Below the pieces are notes generated by a model. It was not told the origin of the DNA, did no database searches, and saw nothing but the letters and a program-made list of their open reading frames with translations. The translations under genes and the position numbers were made by a program. Of a DNA stretch of 64,000 nt, positions 36,401 through 44,780 are shown piece after piece. The first letter of the stretch is position 1, and every line of letters begins with the position of its first letter. Source of the DNA: Neospora caninum Liverpool (lineage: Eukaryota; Apicomplexa; Conoidasida; Eucoccidiorida; Sarcocystidae); the NCBI RefSeq assembly GCF_000208865.1, contig NC_018395.1, positions 3,568,606 to 3,632,605 of the forward strand, in the 5' to 3' direction.

Positions 36401-39400
36401 TCAGGTCCGCCCGCCTGTCGGGTTTTGCGTTCCGACGGCAGCAGACTGCGACAAAGTACTCGAAGGCGAAGGCGTCTTCGCGCCACCGCAGGCCCAGGCG
36501 GAACGAGCAGTCAGTGCACGATCTGCCCTCGGTTTTCGAGGATCCCTCGTTGCCGGTGGAATGCGCGACCGCCGAGGGGCCTTTGTCTTGCTCCTCTTCC
36601 ACGCGCTCCTCATCCGCGTCGGCGCCAGCGGAGTCCTGTCCGCAGGCCATCTTCTCGTCGGTTCTTTTTGCGGAAGGGAAAACAGTCGACAAAAGCAAAC
36701 ACTCGCAGCATCCGGCGCAGAGCGGGAGCGGCTCAGCCACTGCCGTCAACCGCGCCACCAAAGCGCGGGCCAGCGCATGCAAATGGCGAATGCGTTCGTC
36801 TTCGGCCTCCGCCTCCTGGAGGATGCCAAGAGGGTTTTCCGCGCCTGGCACTTCGCCCGCTTCCTCTCCCGTCTCTGTGCCGCGCGCCTGACTGCGTGTA
36901 GCCCGCGTTCCACCGACGCCCACGTCCTTGCCGCCAGCTTCACCCGATTTCCGCGCGAGTGACGGGGACGTGTCTCCAGGGAACGGGCTCGGCGCAGCCA
37001 GTCGCGTCGTATGCGTTCGCATAGCGTCAACCCCCTGATAACGCAAATGCGACCTCCACTGAAACAGACTCTGCTGGAGTTTCTTGTTCCGGAACCAGCT
37101 GCACGCCATCTGCCGAACACGCCTGAGCCGCGTCGGCATCGGCTCGGCCGCAGAGGTGGCATGGGCATCGACGAAAAAGAAACGTTCCAACAACCGCGGC
37201 GCGGCCTCGTCGCTCGCCGATCCCGAGTCGCCTACGGCTCCGCCAAGGGCGCCTACAGCGCCCACAGTCCCAGCGTTTTCCTTGGCTAACCGCCGGTGGC
37301 CTAGTGCCATGTCGGGCGTCTCCGGACGGCTCATTCCTCTGGTGGCGCGCCACGCCGGAGACGCGGGCCGTCGACCGCTCGACAGGAGCTTTCGCCCCGG
37401 CGTTCCCGGAGGGGCCGAAGACACGGACATGCGTCGGCGGCGACCTGTGGCACTAGGCCCGCCCTCCGTTGCGGATTCGTCGCCGCCTCGCGAAACGCCA
37501 GAGAGATCTGCGCGCCCGGCGTCGCGCACAGACGGGCTGTCTGCCCCGTCACACGCGACCGCCGCGCGAACGGCCAAAGGAACGCCCGTCCCAGCCTGCC
37601 GAATTACCCACACGCCCTCGTCTGGTCGGCAGACCCCCGCAGTGCTGTCGGATCGCTGAACCCACACACTGCCTGTCGCAGCCGTCGCGACTCGCGAGGC
37701 AGTCCCCGAAGCGGGAAGGCTGCCGCGCGGTTTCGCGGCGACGACACTCACGCGCGAGGGTGGATCTCTCGAACACACAAGTTGCTCGAGCGGCGACGCG
37801 GGAGAAAGAAAGACGGGCGCACGGGGGCAGGAGTCCGGAGACTTCCCAGGAGGCGCCGGCTCCGCCTGGACGCCGCCTCCTGGCGATTTGTCATCCGGGA
37901 CAACCAGCAGGCTGCATGCGTTGCTGAGCGGAGCTTCCGTCTCAGGAGTGCATGCACCGGCAAGGTTCTTGGCCCCGGAAACGGCGATGGTCGCGTCGCG
38001 CGCCGCCGCAGCGATGTAGCGGGAGATTCGGAAACCGTAGACAGTCGCTGGAACCCTGCAGGTGCCGCTCGAGAAGAAGGACTGGTTGGAAATCTCGGCG
38101 AGCATCGCGTCGACGGACGCGTCCTGGGGCCGCGCTCTGCGGGCGGCCGAAGCCTCAACGTCGCTGCATGCGTCAAGGCGACGGCGCTTGGCCGGTCCAG
38201 GTGCTTCGAGCGCAGAGGGCGCCGCCGTTTTCCCGGCCGCTGCATGCGACGACGCCTGCGAAGACCCCGGCAAGTCCATGTCTCCGTCTGCGTCTTTGGT
38301 CCCGTTCAGCTGCGGGTTGGCGGACGACAGGGGGTGCGTCGGCGCAGCTCCAGGATCGCTGCATGCATTGGGTGTGGGTGAGCGGTTTTCTCCAGAGGAG
38401 AGTACTGAGGAGGCCCGCGGACCTTCAAAGCCCCAGAACGCAGGGGGACCGGCGAACGTCAGAGGCGGGGCGCGAGTCAGCTCCGCCGAAACATCGCAGA
38501 GAGACGCGGAAGGGAGAGATCGCTTCGTGCAGGGAGACAGAGACGGCGGAAAGGGGAGACAGCTGGCGATGGATTCCTCGACAGCGCCTGAGGGGTCGGC
38601 AACTGCGCCAGCATCTGGTTGGTCGCCGGCGTTCAGCCGACACTGTCCACGGTTGCATGTGCACACTGGCGAGAAGCGAAGACCCTGAGAGTCGTTTGCG
38701 GCCTTGTCTTCGGGGCGAGACGGGAACAGAGAAACAGAGAGACAGCACTTTAGACACGGTTCCTGAACATGGTTCGCCTCAGATGGCAAGGCGACTTGGT
38801 GGACAACGGGGCGTTTCGGCTCCAGTGAGACGCGGTAACAAAAATGAAGCACGCCGTCTGCCTCAGCCGCAGGCATCACAGACGCGGCTGCAACTCCCGG
38901 CGCCACACGGGCCAGCACTTCGGGTGCATGCCGGGAAGAAGAAAAGAAGACAGGAAGAAGGTCGATGGATGGTGACACAATTTCACACGGGACACTCCCG
39001 TTGCAGCTGCTGTTTGTGCAGCTGTACGCGAACTCTCGATCGCTCGTCCAGTCTCGCCGGGTGCTCTGGTTGTGGAAGGACTTTGTCAGGCGTACGTACA
39101 GCTCGGGAGTTGCGACCGCAGCACTCAGCGCGGCTGTCCGGTCCAGCAGCACGTCTGTCGGCTGCAACAGCGAAGCCAAATAGACCTCGGAAAGACGGCC
39201 GGCAGTCTGGGTTCGGGAGATCGGAGCGCTCGCCGCCTCGCCACATGAAGCGGCGTTTTTCTCGGCCGGAGACGATTTCCCAGACCCGTCAGTCTTCCCA
39301 TCTGGCCCGTGCGCGGCGTCCAGATTTCTCACCTGTGGCCTGTCGCAGTTCTTCCCACTTGACCCAGGCGTTTCTGTCAGCGCCCGCGCGTCGCCAACGA

Positions 39401-41750
39401 GTCGCTCGGCCGGGGCCGAGGCAGCAGAACAGCACGAGCTCCCTCCGGCCAGCGTCGGCGCCTCGGCCGCGGGGATGAGACCTTCAGGGAGGGGCGGCTT
39501 CGGCGGGAGGCCTCGGAACTTCGAACTGAAGTTGCAAAACTGCCGACTCAAATCCCCAGGTACCCCCGTGTCCTTCCCGTGCAGCCCCTGCTCGACGTGT
39601 GTGTTGCGTCCAACAGATATCGAGCTGTCTTCCACGCATTCGTCGTCGTCGCCAAAGTCCGCCGCGATCGCTTCTGCTGCAGCCGCTATGTAGGACGCGG
39701 CAGGCGACAAATTCCGCGACCCGGAGCCCACAGTCGGAATGGATGAGACCCTCTGCAAGTGCTCGTATCTCCTTTTCAGCAGTTCGTCCTCTCCGACGTC
39801 CGCTCGGTTCCCGAACGCTCGCTCGTCGACGTGTCGGGAGACTGTTGCCGAGCTCGGCAAGTAAGGGCCGGCGCCGCCCACTGTGGAAGCGGCGGGTGGT
39901 CGCGGAGACCACAAAGGCTCGTCCGCATCCTCACCCAGAGGCTCGGCCATGGCGATGATTGCCTGCGGCGTCGTTAAACGCAGCGTCCTCTGGGGCGCAG
40001 ATACACTCAGGGTTCTCTGAGGCGTCCGCGAAGCAGCCCCTTCCGGGGTGAGAAGCGCGCTTCTTTCACTCGACAGGCGGCAGTCAATACCTGATCCCGA
40101 CGGGCTGACGGCCCCTCCAAGGCGATTTCCATTCGCAAGGAACAGCCGGTCGTCTTCCTGCTCAGCCTCGGCGGCCACTCGATTTCCCGCGAGGAGCCGA
40201 GCACGTGGGACCACGCGCCCCCGAGGTTGGGGAACAGATCCTTCTGGCGACTCCGGTGAAGACGGCGTCCAGGGATGTCCACTGCGCGCGAACGAGGACA
40301 AAACCTCTCGGGTCTGGTGGAGAAGGGTTTTGATCGAGTCCCCAGTACCAAATGGTTCCGACTGTTCTTTATCCCAGACGCGATCGACATTCTGTGCAGA
40401 GAGAGCACTCAGGCCCGCAGGCGCGTTGGGCACCAGATACAAAATTTCCGATTCTGTCACTGAATCAGGCTGTCCTTCACCAGCGGAAGAACACTCCCCC
40501 GAGCATGTGCGGCGCCCATCGTCGTGCCGCTCCCTTCCGCTCTCGATCAAAGCGTAAGCCGCTTCCAATCGCGGATGCAACCCTGTGCATGGTTGGGAAG
40601 AGACGGAAGACAGCGAGACCCCGTCAGTCGCAGGTCCAGTTCGCTGGAACTCTCTCGCCTCCTCGTCTGCGTTCGTGGAACGCGCAGCTGACCCAGGCTC
40701 AGTTGAGAACATCTGGAATGCAGGCGTTCGCATCGAGTTCTTCGGCTTGACGGCGACACAACAGTCGCCCTGGGAAAGAGGATCGGTAGCGGGGAACTCC
40801 GAGTTCGCCCCGAGCGGCAGGGGAAGCAGAGGTTCTCTGGCCATCGCTGCTGTAGCTACAGCGGCGTTGCGAAGCAGTTGCTTCTCATGGTGAGCCGGAG
40901 AGGAGGCCGCAAGAGGGGAACGCGACGTACTGTTTGCAGCCCAGTGATGCCGGTGTCCATCCTCGCCGGAGGGATGCGCTGGTGCACACTCCCCGCCGAG
41001 ATGAGCTACTTCGGCATTCTGCATGGTCGAGGAAAAGTGACTGGGAGGCTGTCGCTCTAGCCAGCACTCAGCCTCGTCCCCAGTGGAATCGAAACCCGCA
41101 CGAAAGTGTAGAATTGTGGACGGCGAAGGAAGAGAAAAAAGTCTGTCTGTTTCCGCGACGGCACCTGGTGAGCCGCCTGACGAGGACGCCACAGGATGAG
41201 ACAGTTGAGAACCTACGAAGGGCAGAGACGTGTGCAGTCCCCCTAGCTGAGAATGCGCCGTACCGGCATCACACTTAATTCCAGACGCAAACTGCGTGAG
41301 TGTTCCCTCTTTTTCGTTCCCCAACGGAAACGAACCATCCTTCTGAGTCCTCGGGCCTCGTGGGCTCCGCTGACTCAGTTTCTCTACGGGACGGGAGCTC
41401 TCTTCTTCTCTCGGATGCGCAACGTCATCTCCTAAAACTTCACTTGCCTCCGCCGCAACAGGCGCTCCCTGGTGGCCAGCGCCATTTTGGGTTCCCCCAA
41501 TGGCGGCGACTACGCCTTCTGCACGCCTTGTTCCCAATCTGGAACTGCTGTCGATTGCCGTCCTGCTCGTCCTCGAGTCAGCCGTGGGAGAGCGAGTGCA
41601 CTGACCTACGTGAGAAGGATGCACAGATAAGCTCGAGGTGCGCGGAGAGTGTTCGCCGAGTGAGAACCCCTCTTTGCGGGCCCTCCCTCCCGTGCACTTT
41701 GAGAGCGGCGCCGCTGCAGCGGAGTGCTGTAGAGAAGAGAAATCTACCAT
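30483..41750 (-). CDS. Giant ApiAP2 transcription-factor-like protein (single C-terminal AP2 domain)
   Basis: One uninterrupted frame of 3755 codons from the ATG at 41750 (MVDFSSLQ). The frame is open a little further upstream but without an ATG, so an upstream exon is possible. Near residues 3520-3580 (about 31010-31185) lies an AP2 DNA-binding domain: GVYFDVARRLWRCQW, then SGFSLKHYKTLEAARAACIL, matching the three-strand-plus-helix AP2 fold of apicomplexan transcription factors. Most of the rest is Ser/Ala/Gly-rich disorder. Within it are compact islands of ordinary sequence: near residues 1525-1590 (RLRRVRQMACSWFRNKKLQQ), 1750-1790 (LGLRWREDAFAFEYFVAVCC), 1885-1950 (VLLHDVVQPCVFDFVSVQVA) and 2150-2200. 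I do not recognise a family for these. It likely acts in the nucleus as a sequence-specific regulator. No numbered AP2 name is assigned because sequence reading alone does not settle it. Confidence 0.85.
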   Translation of the reverse strand: MVDFSSLQHSAAAAPLSKCTGGRARKEGFSLGEHSPRTSSLSVHPSHVGQCTRSPTADSRTSRTAIDSSSRLGTRRAEGVVAAIGGTQNGAGHQGAPVAAEASEVLGDDVAHPREEESSRPVEKLSQRSPRGPRTQKDGSFPLGNEKEGTLTQFASGIKCDAGTAHSQLGGLHTSLPFVGSQLSHPVASSSGGSPGAVAETDRLFSLPSPSTILHFRAGFDSTGDEAECWLERQPPSHFSSTMQNAEVAHLGGECAPAHPSGEDGHRHHWAANSTSRSPLAASSPAHHEKQLLRNAAVATAAMAREPLLPLPLGANSEFPATDPLSQGDCCVAVKPKNSMRTPAFQMFSTEPGSAARSTNADEEAREFQRTGPATDGVSLSSVSSQPCTGLHPRLEAAYALIESGRERHDDGRRTCSGECSSAGEGQPDSVTESEILYLVPNAPAGLSALSAQNVDRVWDKEQSEPFGTGDSIKTLLHQTREVLSSFARSGHPWTPSSPESPEGSVPQPRGRVVPRARLLAGNRVAAEAEQEDDRLFLANGNRLGGAVSPSGSGIDCRLSSERSALLTPEGAASRTPQRTLSVSAPQRTLRLTTPQAIIAMAEPLGEDADEPLWSPRPPAASTVGGAGPYLPSSATVSRHVDERAFGNRADVGEDELLKRRYEHLQRVSSIPTVGSGSRNLSPAASYIAAAAEAIAADFGDDDECVEDSSISVGRNTHVEQGLHGKDTGVPGDLSRQFCNFSSKFRGLPPKPPLPEGLIPAAEAPTLAGGSSCCSAASAPAERLVGDARALTETPGSSGKNCDRPQVRNLDAAHGPDGKTDGSGKSSPAEKNAASCGEAASAPISRTQTAGRLSEVYLASLLQPTDVLLDRTAALSAAVATPELYVRLTKSFHNQSTRRDWTSDREFAYSCTNSSCNGSVPCEIVSPSIDLLPVFFSSSRHAPEVLARVAPGVAAASVMPAAEADGVLHFCYRVSLEPKRPVVHQVALPSEANHVQEPCLKCCLSVSLFPSRPEDKAANDSQGLRFSPVCTCNRGQCRLNAGDQPDAGAVADPSGAVEESIASCLPFPPSLSPCTKRSLPSASLCDVSAELTRAPPLTFAGPPAFWGFEGPRASSVLSSGENRSPTPNACSDPGAAPTHPLSSANPQLNGTKDADGDMDLPGSSQASSHAAAGKTAAPSALEAPGPAKRRRLDACSDVEASAARRARPQDASVDAMLAEISNQSFFSSGTCRVPATVYGFRISRYIAAAARDATIAVSGAKNLAGACTPETEAPLSNACSLLVVPDDKSPGGGVQAEPAPPGKSPDSCPRAPVFLSPASPLEQLVCSRDPPSRVSVVAAKPRGSLPASGTASRVATAATGSVWVQRSDSTAGVCRPDEGVWVIRQAGTGVPLAVRAAVACDGADSPSVRDAGRADLSGVSRGGDESATEGGPSATGRRRRMSVSSAPPGTPGRKLLSSGRRPASPAWRATRGMSRPETPDMALGHRRLAKENAGTVGAVGALGGAVGDSGSASDEAAPRLLERFFFVDAHATSAAEPMPTRLRRVRQMACSWFRNKKLQQSLFQWRSHLRYQGVDAMRTHTTRLAAPSPFPGDTSPSLARKSGEAGGKDVGVGGTRATRSQARGTETGEEAGEVPGAENPLGILQEAEAEDERIRHLHALARALVARLTAVAEPLPLCAGCCECLLLSTVFPSAKRTDEKMACGQDSAGADADEERVEEEQDKGPSAVAHSTGNEGSSKTEGRSCTDCSFRLGLRWREDAFAFEYFVAVCCRRNAKPDRRADLNRGSLPDRARSAADHVETRWSSDAQKNDEGGSGDSFEAEVQADGGTKAKSEGGKGGSAVGFGPWQKTPSRATGDAVNRVSTAQGIDFAPGGRGGMNAECGDERAYIFVLLHDVVQPCVFDFVSVQVAFRAVLSRLLPFIAFRDACWDFLVRDSPDFRALLSSIVAQRGLLQEARSAEAGELSPEISATSVAGPWSHSGGQQTPALKHLPASTPCGENETAEAEGKREPAEENGDSGGSAEPQVSDASECEELCSLLRRVSATPCSLVHAVESLIEDGEEATVQAPGQPAVQPPFSIAKRRHTAPGLETILRQLLFSSQPLANQPGKGANSRAYRKRGGAAAAADRRGPGGVGGSASHAPVTLDAETHSFQERIQQLLDAEAFSVKCRYFAVPVSASRPSSLKEDIFLAFLFPTQHAICWRGGGDVGEFARPAGRVETAPAEQRHALARSTATACMRGVLQRLWPGRWPWTEDDNGLPLSAAEAWEQEMGCRVLEEIDSEPRREGEAWVFEGGCVTAGERWDQDSKRGAGPVKSQSEACVAEMLPQAVAAPESELDEQLSAGAEPSRRDRPDAKLDADSLGKEKRGFLDDSSGTLRSFACVAEGDGAVSLADASLADTSRDRIFFDRTPGRATDIDGLGAAGFGRRPQGDVRCFLLPNAGVSVLPTPLPKFSSFGVSNASAGDAPRTCVNDSDALSSESSESAASPALTGAPEPAGVVLPDMGSLSATAEMKGGESSAATDSEATPSRTTLGDVQAEAVSSLSSKALARSPAVSGHSETRTVAGTGCDSTATMSSSGQPGSSAEEDSSGAESVSAPAARRSPGPTWAALAPSPFPVKPMEKAPFKTRGRSPGPGPAAAVSARPAGLSPVSPSARRRLWATDAEVTNLRDGLDFRLDWGSDCDYGNGGSSESDGSDDSGLTSGNEAAPLEAQGGRRSVKKKGHLHTFEEPVAEDEIFGLAQGTAPPRGDATGDGDKPADGPTAAAGLRAWETASGTDLAAALRDISSLRSPPGLLTLLRHLAQPQFAAGLGLLGAGRGSPAQHLGSHLDGTVSPAPYVSGGHALRPRRGSDVSIAAAEQLVKAHASASSGEDRKLGLSPPSADPRHEGDHGVREETPRSARDTQLSLHKRLRMASLPQESRPGQTRGVGLSLPAAFLSSSATHAPAHPGGYSPSSRGTTSAPDVAALFTAAANSPSSGTPWSSAHAHSSLPASSPRRRLAQLLAAAGSSPTANLSIAAPGSPGPPGARADAREGPVGAWESPTSPGGGFSERPSAGLAKPGDAAGPVPGSIAAIMSALAQHVNQRSRQVPRGSSGSSPVFRSGEQRGELGLAVDAPALRGPQASVSGMGGQRSPVGTPMGLAPSLLGGSLEQAPQASGVSPRNLAQSAPLAAAAELLEAARCAVAPRAAGEGLAAGAARAGGPSLLQLGDEEGDAAAGALGARGTTPRDVLAGSSAEARQQLSLLLAAAEAEAGCRGLDARERTPQGVSPGDQQRLLAATAALHTAALEAASRLRGAAEACEPRAALPASDARPTLGGSAPIDVQLETLKRALGISGLSEGATPRKAVASKAGSPRAAPDLLAAIAGEIAASNAGSRAGATPALAAQMGTNPDGGASPLGMADLAGWPQLASRAPRGRSESPPHPAAPLHAHAPVQTADSGSAGSVDSEGGVRAGDGRRARGAGAGTRRERRDSSSFSEDSHCEDPLGGAPLGSASGAPSSGGGSPRAGGTGEEDELVPIGALPTGVYFDVARRLWRCQWREDGRLKSSGFSLKHYKTLEAARAACILYKCAMTNTPVDPAWMVPEYIPLSMASKRLVKQRQQASGPHATLASVAGSSAGDKSRGTDEDSSALHGASRRLRADASGALSPSGRGLAGVDEETGRRSVGGQLESSLPRGGLSLGLHLPSAAEGEASPFSPAARLLAGADGLGLEALLAAAAAEAKLRASVKAGACPNSEDPRVLLKLLEEASRQN

Positions 41751-44700
41751 GCTCGCGCTCCTTCCCCCCCCCAGCTGAGCCACGTCGCGGCAATCGGCGC
41801 TTACGTCCGCACACAACCCCCCTTGATGGACCGTAGGAAATGCTTATAAGACCAGTACGCGAACAAGGACAGATCTTGGCCGAGCGCTACAAACGAACCC
41901 GTGCAGGAGCCCCGGGAGGAGGAGCGGCATTTGGTGCCAGGGAAACAGACACTTTTTTTGCGGCACGATAGCCTCAGACAAAAACGGAGAAGCTGCGTTG
42001 CCAATCTCAAGAAAAACCTGTAGTTGAATCCAAGCTGGGACACAAGAACGAACGGGTATCGCAGTCTGCGGTCAGTCATGATAGGAGATAAACTGCGACT
42101 TGGTGGGCGACAAGGGAGCGCTCGACCGGTCCACAATCACGCCTGTTGAGCTCTCGGTGGCGCGTGTGTCTGGCCCTTTGCTCCAAAAATGCGCAAAAGG
42201 AATCTTCCAGCCAGGAACTGTCATGAGAAAGTGTAGAAGGAATAGCCAGACCTGAGCCCCGAGTCCTTGCCCTGAATGCCCCTTTTTCAGCAGGACTGGC
42301 ACGCGCCCACATGCGCGGTCGTGCTATTGAGGAAAACGCTTTCCCCTTTGAAAAGGAGCAGGATGACAAGAAATGGTGCGTTACTTTTTGCTGCTTAACA
42401 ACGGTACGAAATGGTGCAGGATGCGCGTTTGGTCAGAGCGTTCCAGGACAGAAACCCGGGGCTTCCGCTTTTCACCCGCCTCAGTGGCAGCGACGTGCGC
42501 AATGGCATTGGCGTTGCCAAAAGCGTCGAGTTCCGCGCACACCGATGCACGCCTGAGATATGCTTTTGAGAGGTTTTTGGCAAAAAGATGACAGTTTTGC
42601 GTCAGCGAGACAACAGAAAAGTGGATGTTGTCCTGCTCGGCACAAAGCCCCTCAAAACGTCCAGTCGTTTTCTTCGTGTGCTTCGAAAACCCATACAGGC
42701 AAGATGTTTTCTTCCCCAGAGAAACCGATCGACAGAGGGAGAAGCAAGCGGAAGAAAGCCATTGGCAAACACGCTGGAAGGTCTTTTCCAGAAGTTTCCT
42801 CCAAGCACGGGTGACACATGGTGTTGCTAATCTACATCATCTTCCTCCTTTTTGCAGAGAACGCAGGGGAAAAAGACGGTAATTTTTTGGGAAAATGTCA
42901 CGGGGAAAATGGGCAGCCGCGACCAGCACGGTTTGGCTGCCGCAGCGGAGAGAAAACCGCGAGTCCCAAGACGGACGCGACTTCATGGAAACCTTTCGAA
43001 ATAGTTCTGCGTACTCTCGTCCCCACTAAGCCTGTTATCTTCCACATTCGCGCATAAAAACACACTGAAAAGAACAACAAACCTAGCGCGCCGCGCGCGA
43101 GAACGCTCTCACACCCGCGCGCCCGAGCTGATGCATATAGTTTGCGCCACGCACCCCTGCGGTGACCAGCTTGCTCTCTCAAGCCTCTGCGCGCCCCCGG
43201 CCCGCTCTCCTGATCCACGCAAAAAGGTAGTCAAAGCACAGAGGCAGAAAGGACGAAGCATGCGCTGTGGCGTATCTAGACATACCCGGAGTTCTTGACT
43301 GAACTGAAAGCTCCACGAAAATGGAGAACGCCTGGATCGCGCAGTCAAAAAGCAGAGGAGAGCGGGAGAGTTAGACAGCAAAGATGGCCGAAACAGCCGT
43401 TAGGGAGAGAGGTGCGCGGACTGGATGCATCGGGCACGAATAACACTGCTCATCAGTCAAAGAAACGGCCCCCTGGAAAGCGCTGCATAGATTGAGAACT
43501 CGCGCAGTTCTCCACGGCACACGGATTGTCTGTCGTTCCTAGCAACATCGCTGCCAACCTCAACTAGCAAAGCATCCGCCTCTTTAGAACCTACGGAGAA
43601 GTGAGCCCCAAGCCTGCCTCATGTTTTCGCGCACTCCTTAGCTGCGGTCTGTGTGCAGCAGGAAAAAAGTCCCGACGACTCGTGGGGCTTTCTGCGTCTG
43701 CATTGTAGCGAAGACAAGGAGCAAGGACGCTCGAGATGAGCCTGAGACCTGTCCGCTCCCTGGTTCACCCAGCGCCGTTTTTGGCGTCGCTAAACGGTGG
43801 TCGACAAGGGGCCAGCCGACGGCGACCACACTCGGCGAACGAGCTGAGAAACGATCTTCTTCCAGAGACGAAGTTCGGGTCTTATCTTCTAAGGGGAATG
43901 TGTCTCGCGAGGACTGTGAAACAAGCGGCCTGTCGCGTGCTGGCCGGTTTCCGAGTAGAACTACTCGAGCGGGAGCTGGCTCAGCATGAGGCGGAAGCGA
44001 CACCGGAAACAATTATATCTTTCCATGAGGGAGGCTTTTACGAAACTACCCCTGTACGAGTGTGTGTCTGTGAAACAAAACACCTGTACAGGAAACGCCG
44101 CCATTTTTACAGCGAACCCCCCCCCCCCCCCCTTGTGAGGTGGACGCAGCTTTTTTTGACCCTGTTTCACGGACCCTCTCCGTAAAATACACAGCCGCTT
44201 CGAGCTGTACATTGTGGGGCGACTTCGCTTCCGATCTATCTGCTTAGATTTTGTTCACTGCTTATTGTCTGCGCCGCAGCTGCCGAACACATCTATCATC
44301 AATGTGTTGGAGACATAAGCAGTTGCTAGCGGCGTGCGACCCTTATTGCCTTGCTCCCAACACTTGTAATCGCGGTTCCGAGGAAAAGAGTCGTTCGCTA
44401 AGAAGACGGCTTCCTCGTAGCGTCTTTTTCCACCTGTGAAACACTGCGTACTCGCTACATCTTCAACCAGTAGGCCTGCTTCTCTGTTTTTCAAGGGAGC
44501 AGGTCTATTTTACTGCAGGTGGCAGAGAGGGCACCGTTAACCAGCTCATCTCAGTCATGGTCGCGATGCAAAATGAACCCCTCCAAAGCCAACAGACGAT
44601 TGTTTTTCCCGCAGAAATCGGACACGATACTCGTATGCACGAAACACAGGTCGTCCGCGGATACCGAGAAGCATCCCCTCCACCAAGAAACAGTATCAGG

Positions 44701-44780
44701 CAACTCCAAGAAAAGAGAACAGTGAAAAAGTCCCGTCTCAATTGGAGTTGTTCACCTGTATATAGAAATAATTGAACGGC
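41751..44780. other. Intergenic region upstream of the AP2 gene
   Basis: About 3 kb between the AP2 start and the 3' end of the VSR-like gene, both on the minus strand. It should contain the AP2 promoter and long 5' UTR. Open frames are short with no convincing features. A C16 homopolymer lies at 44117-44132. Confidence 0.5.
44117..44132 (+). repeat. C16 homopolymer
   Basis: Sixteen consecutive C; G-rich on the minus strand, the sense strand of the flanking genes. Confidence 0.9.
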
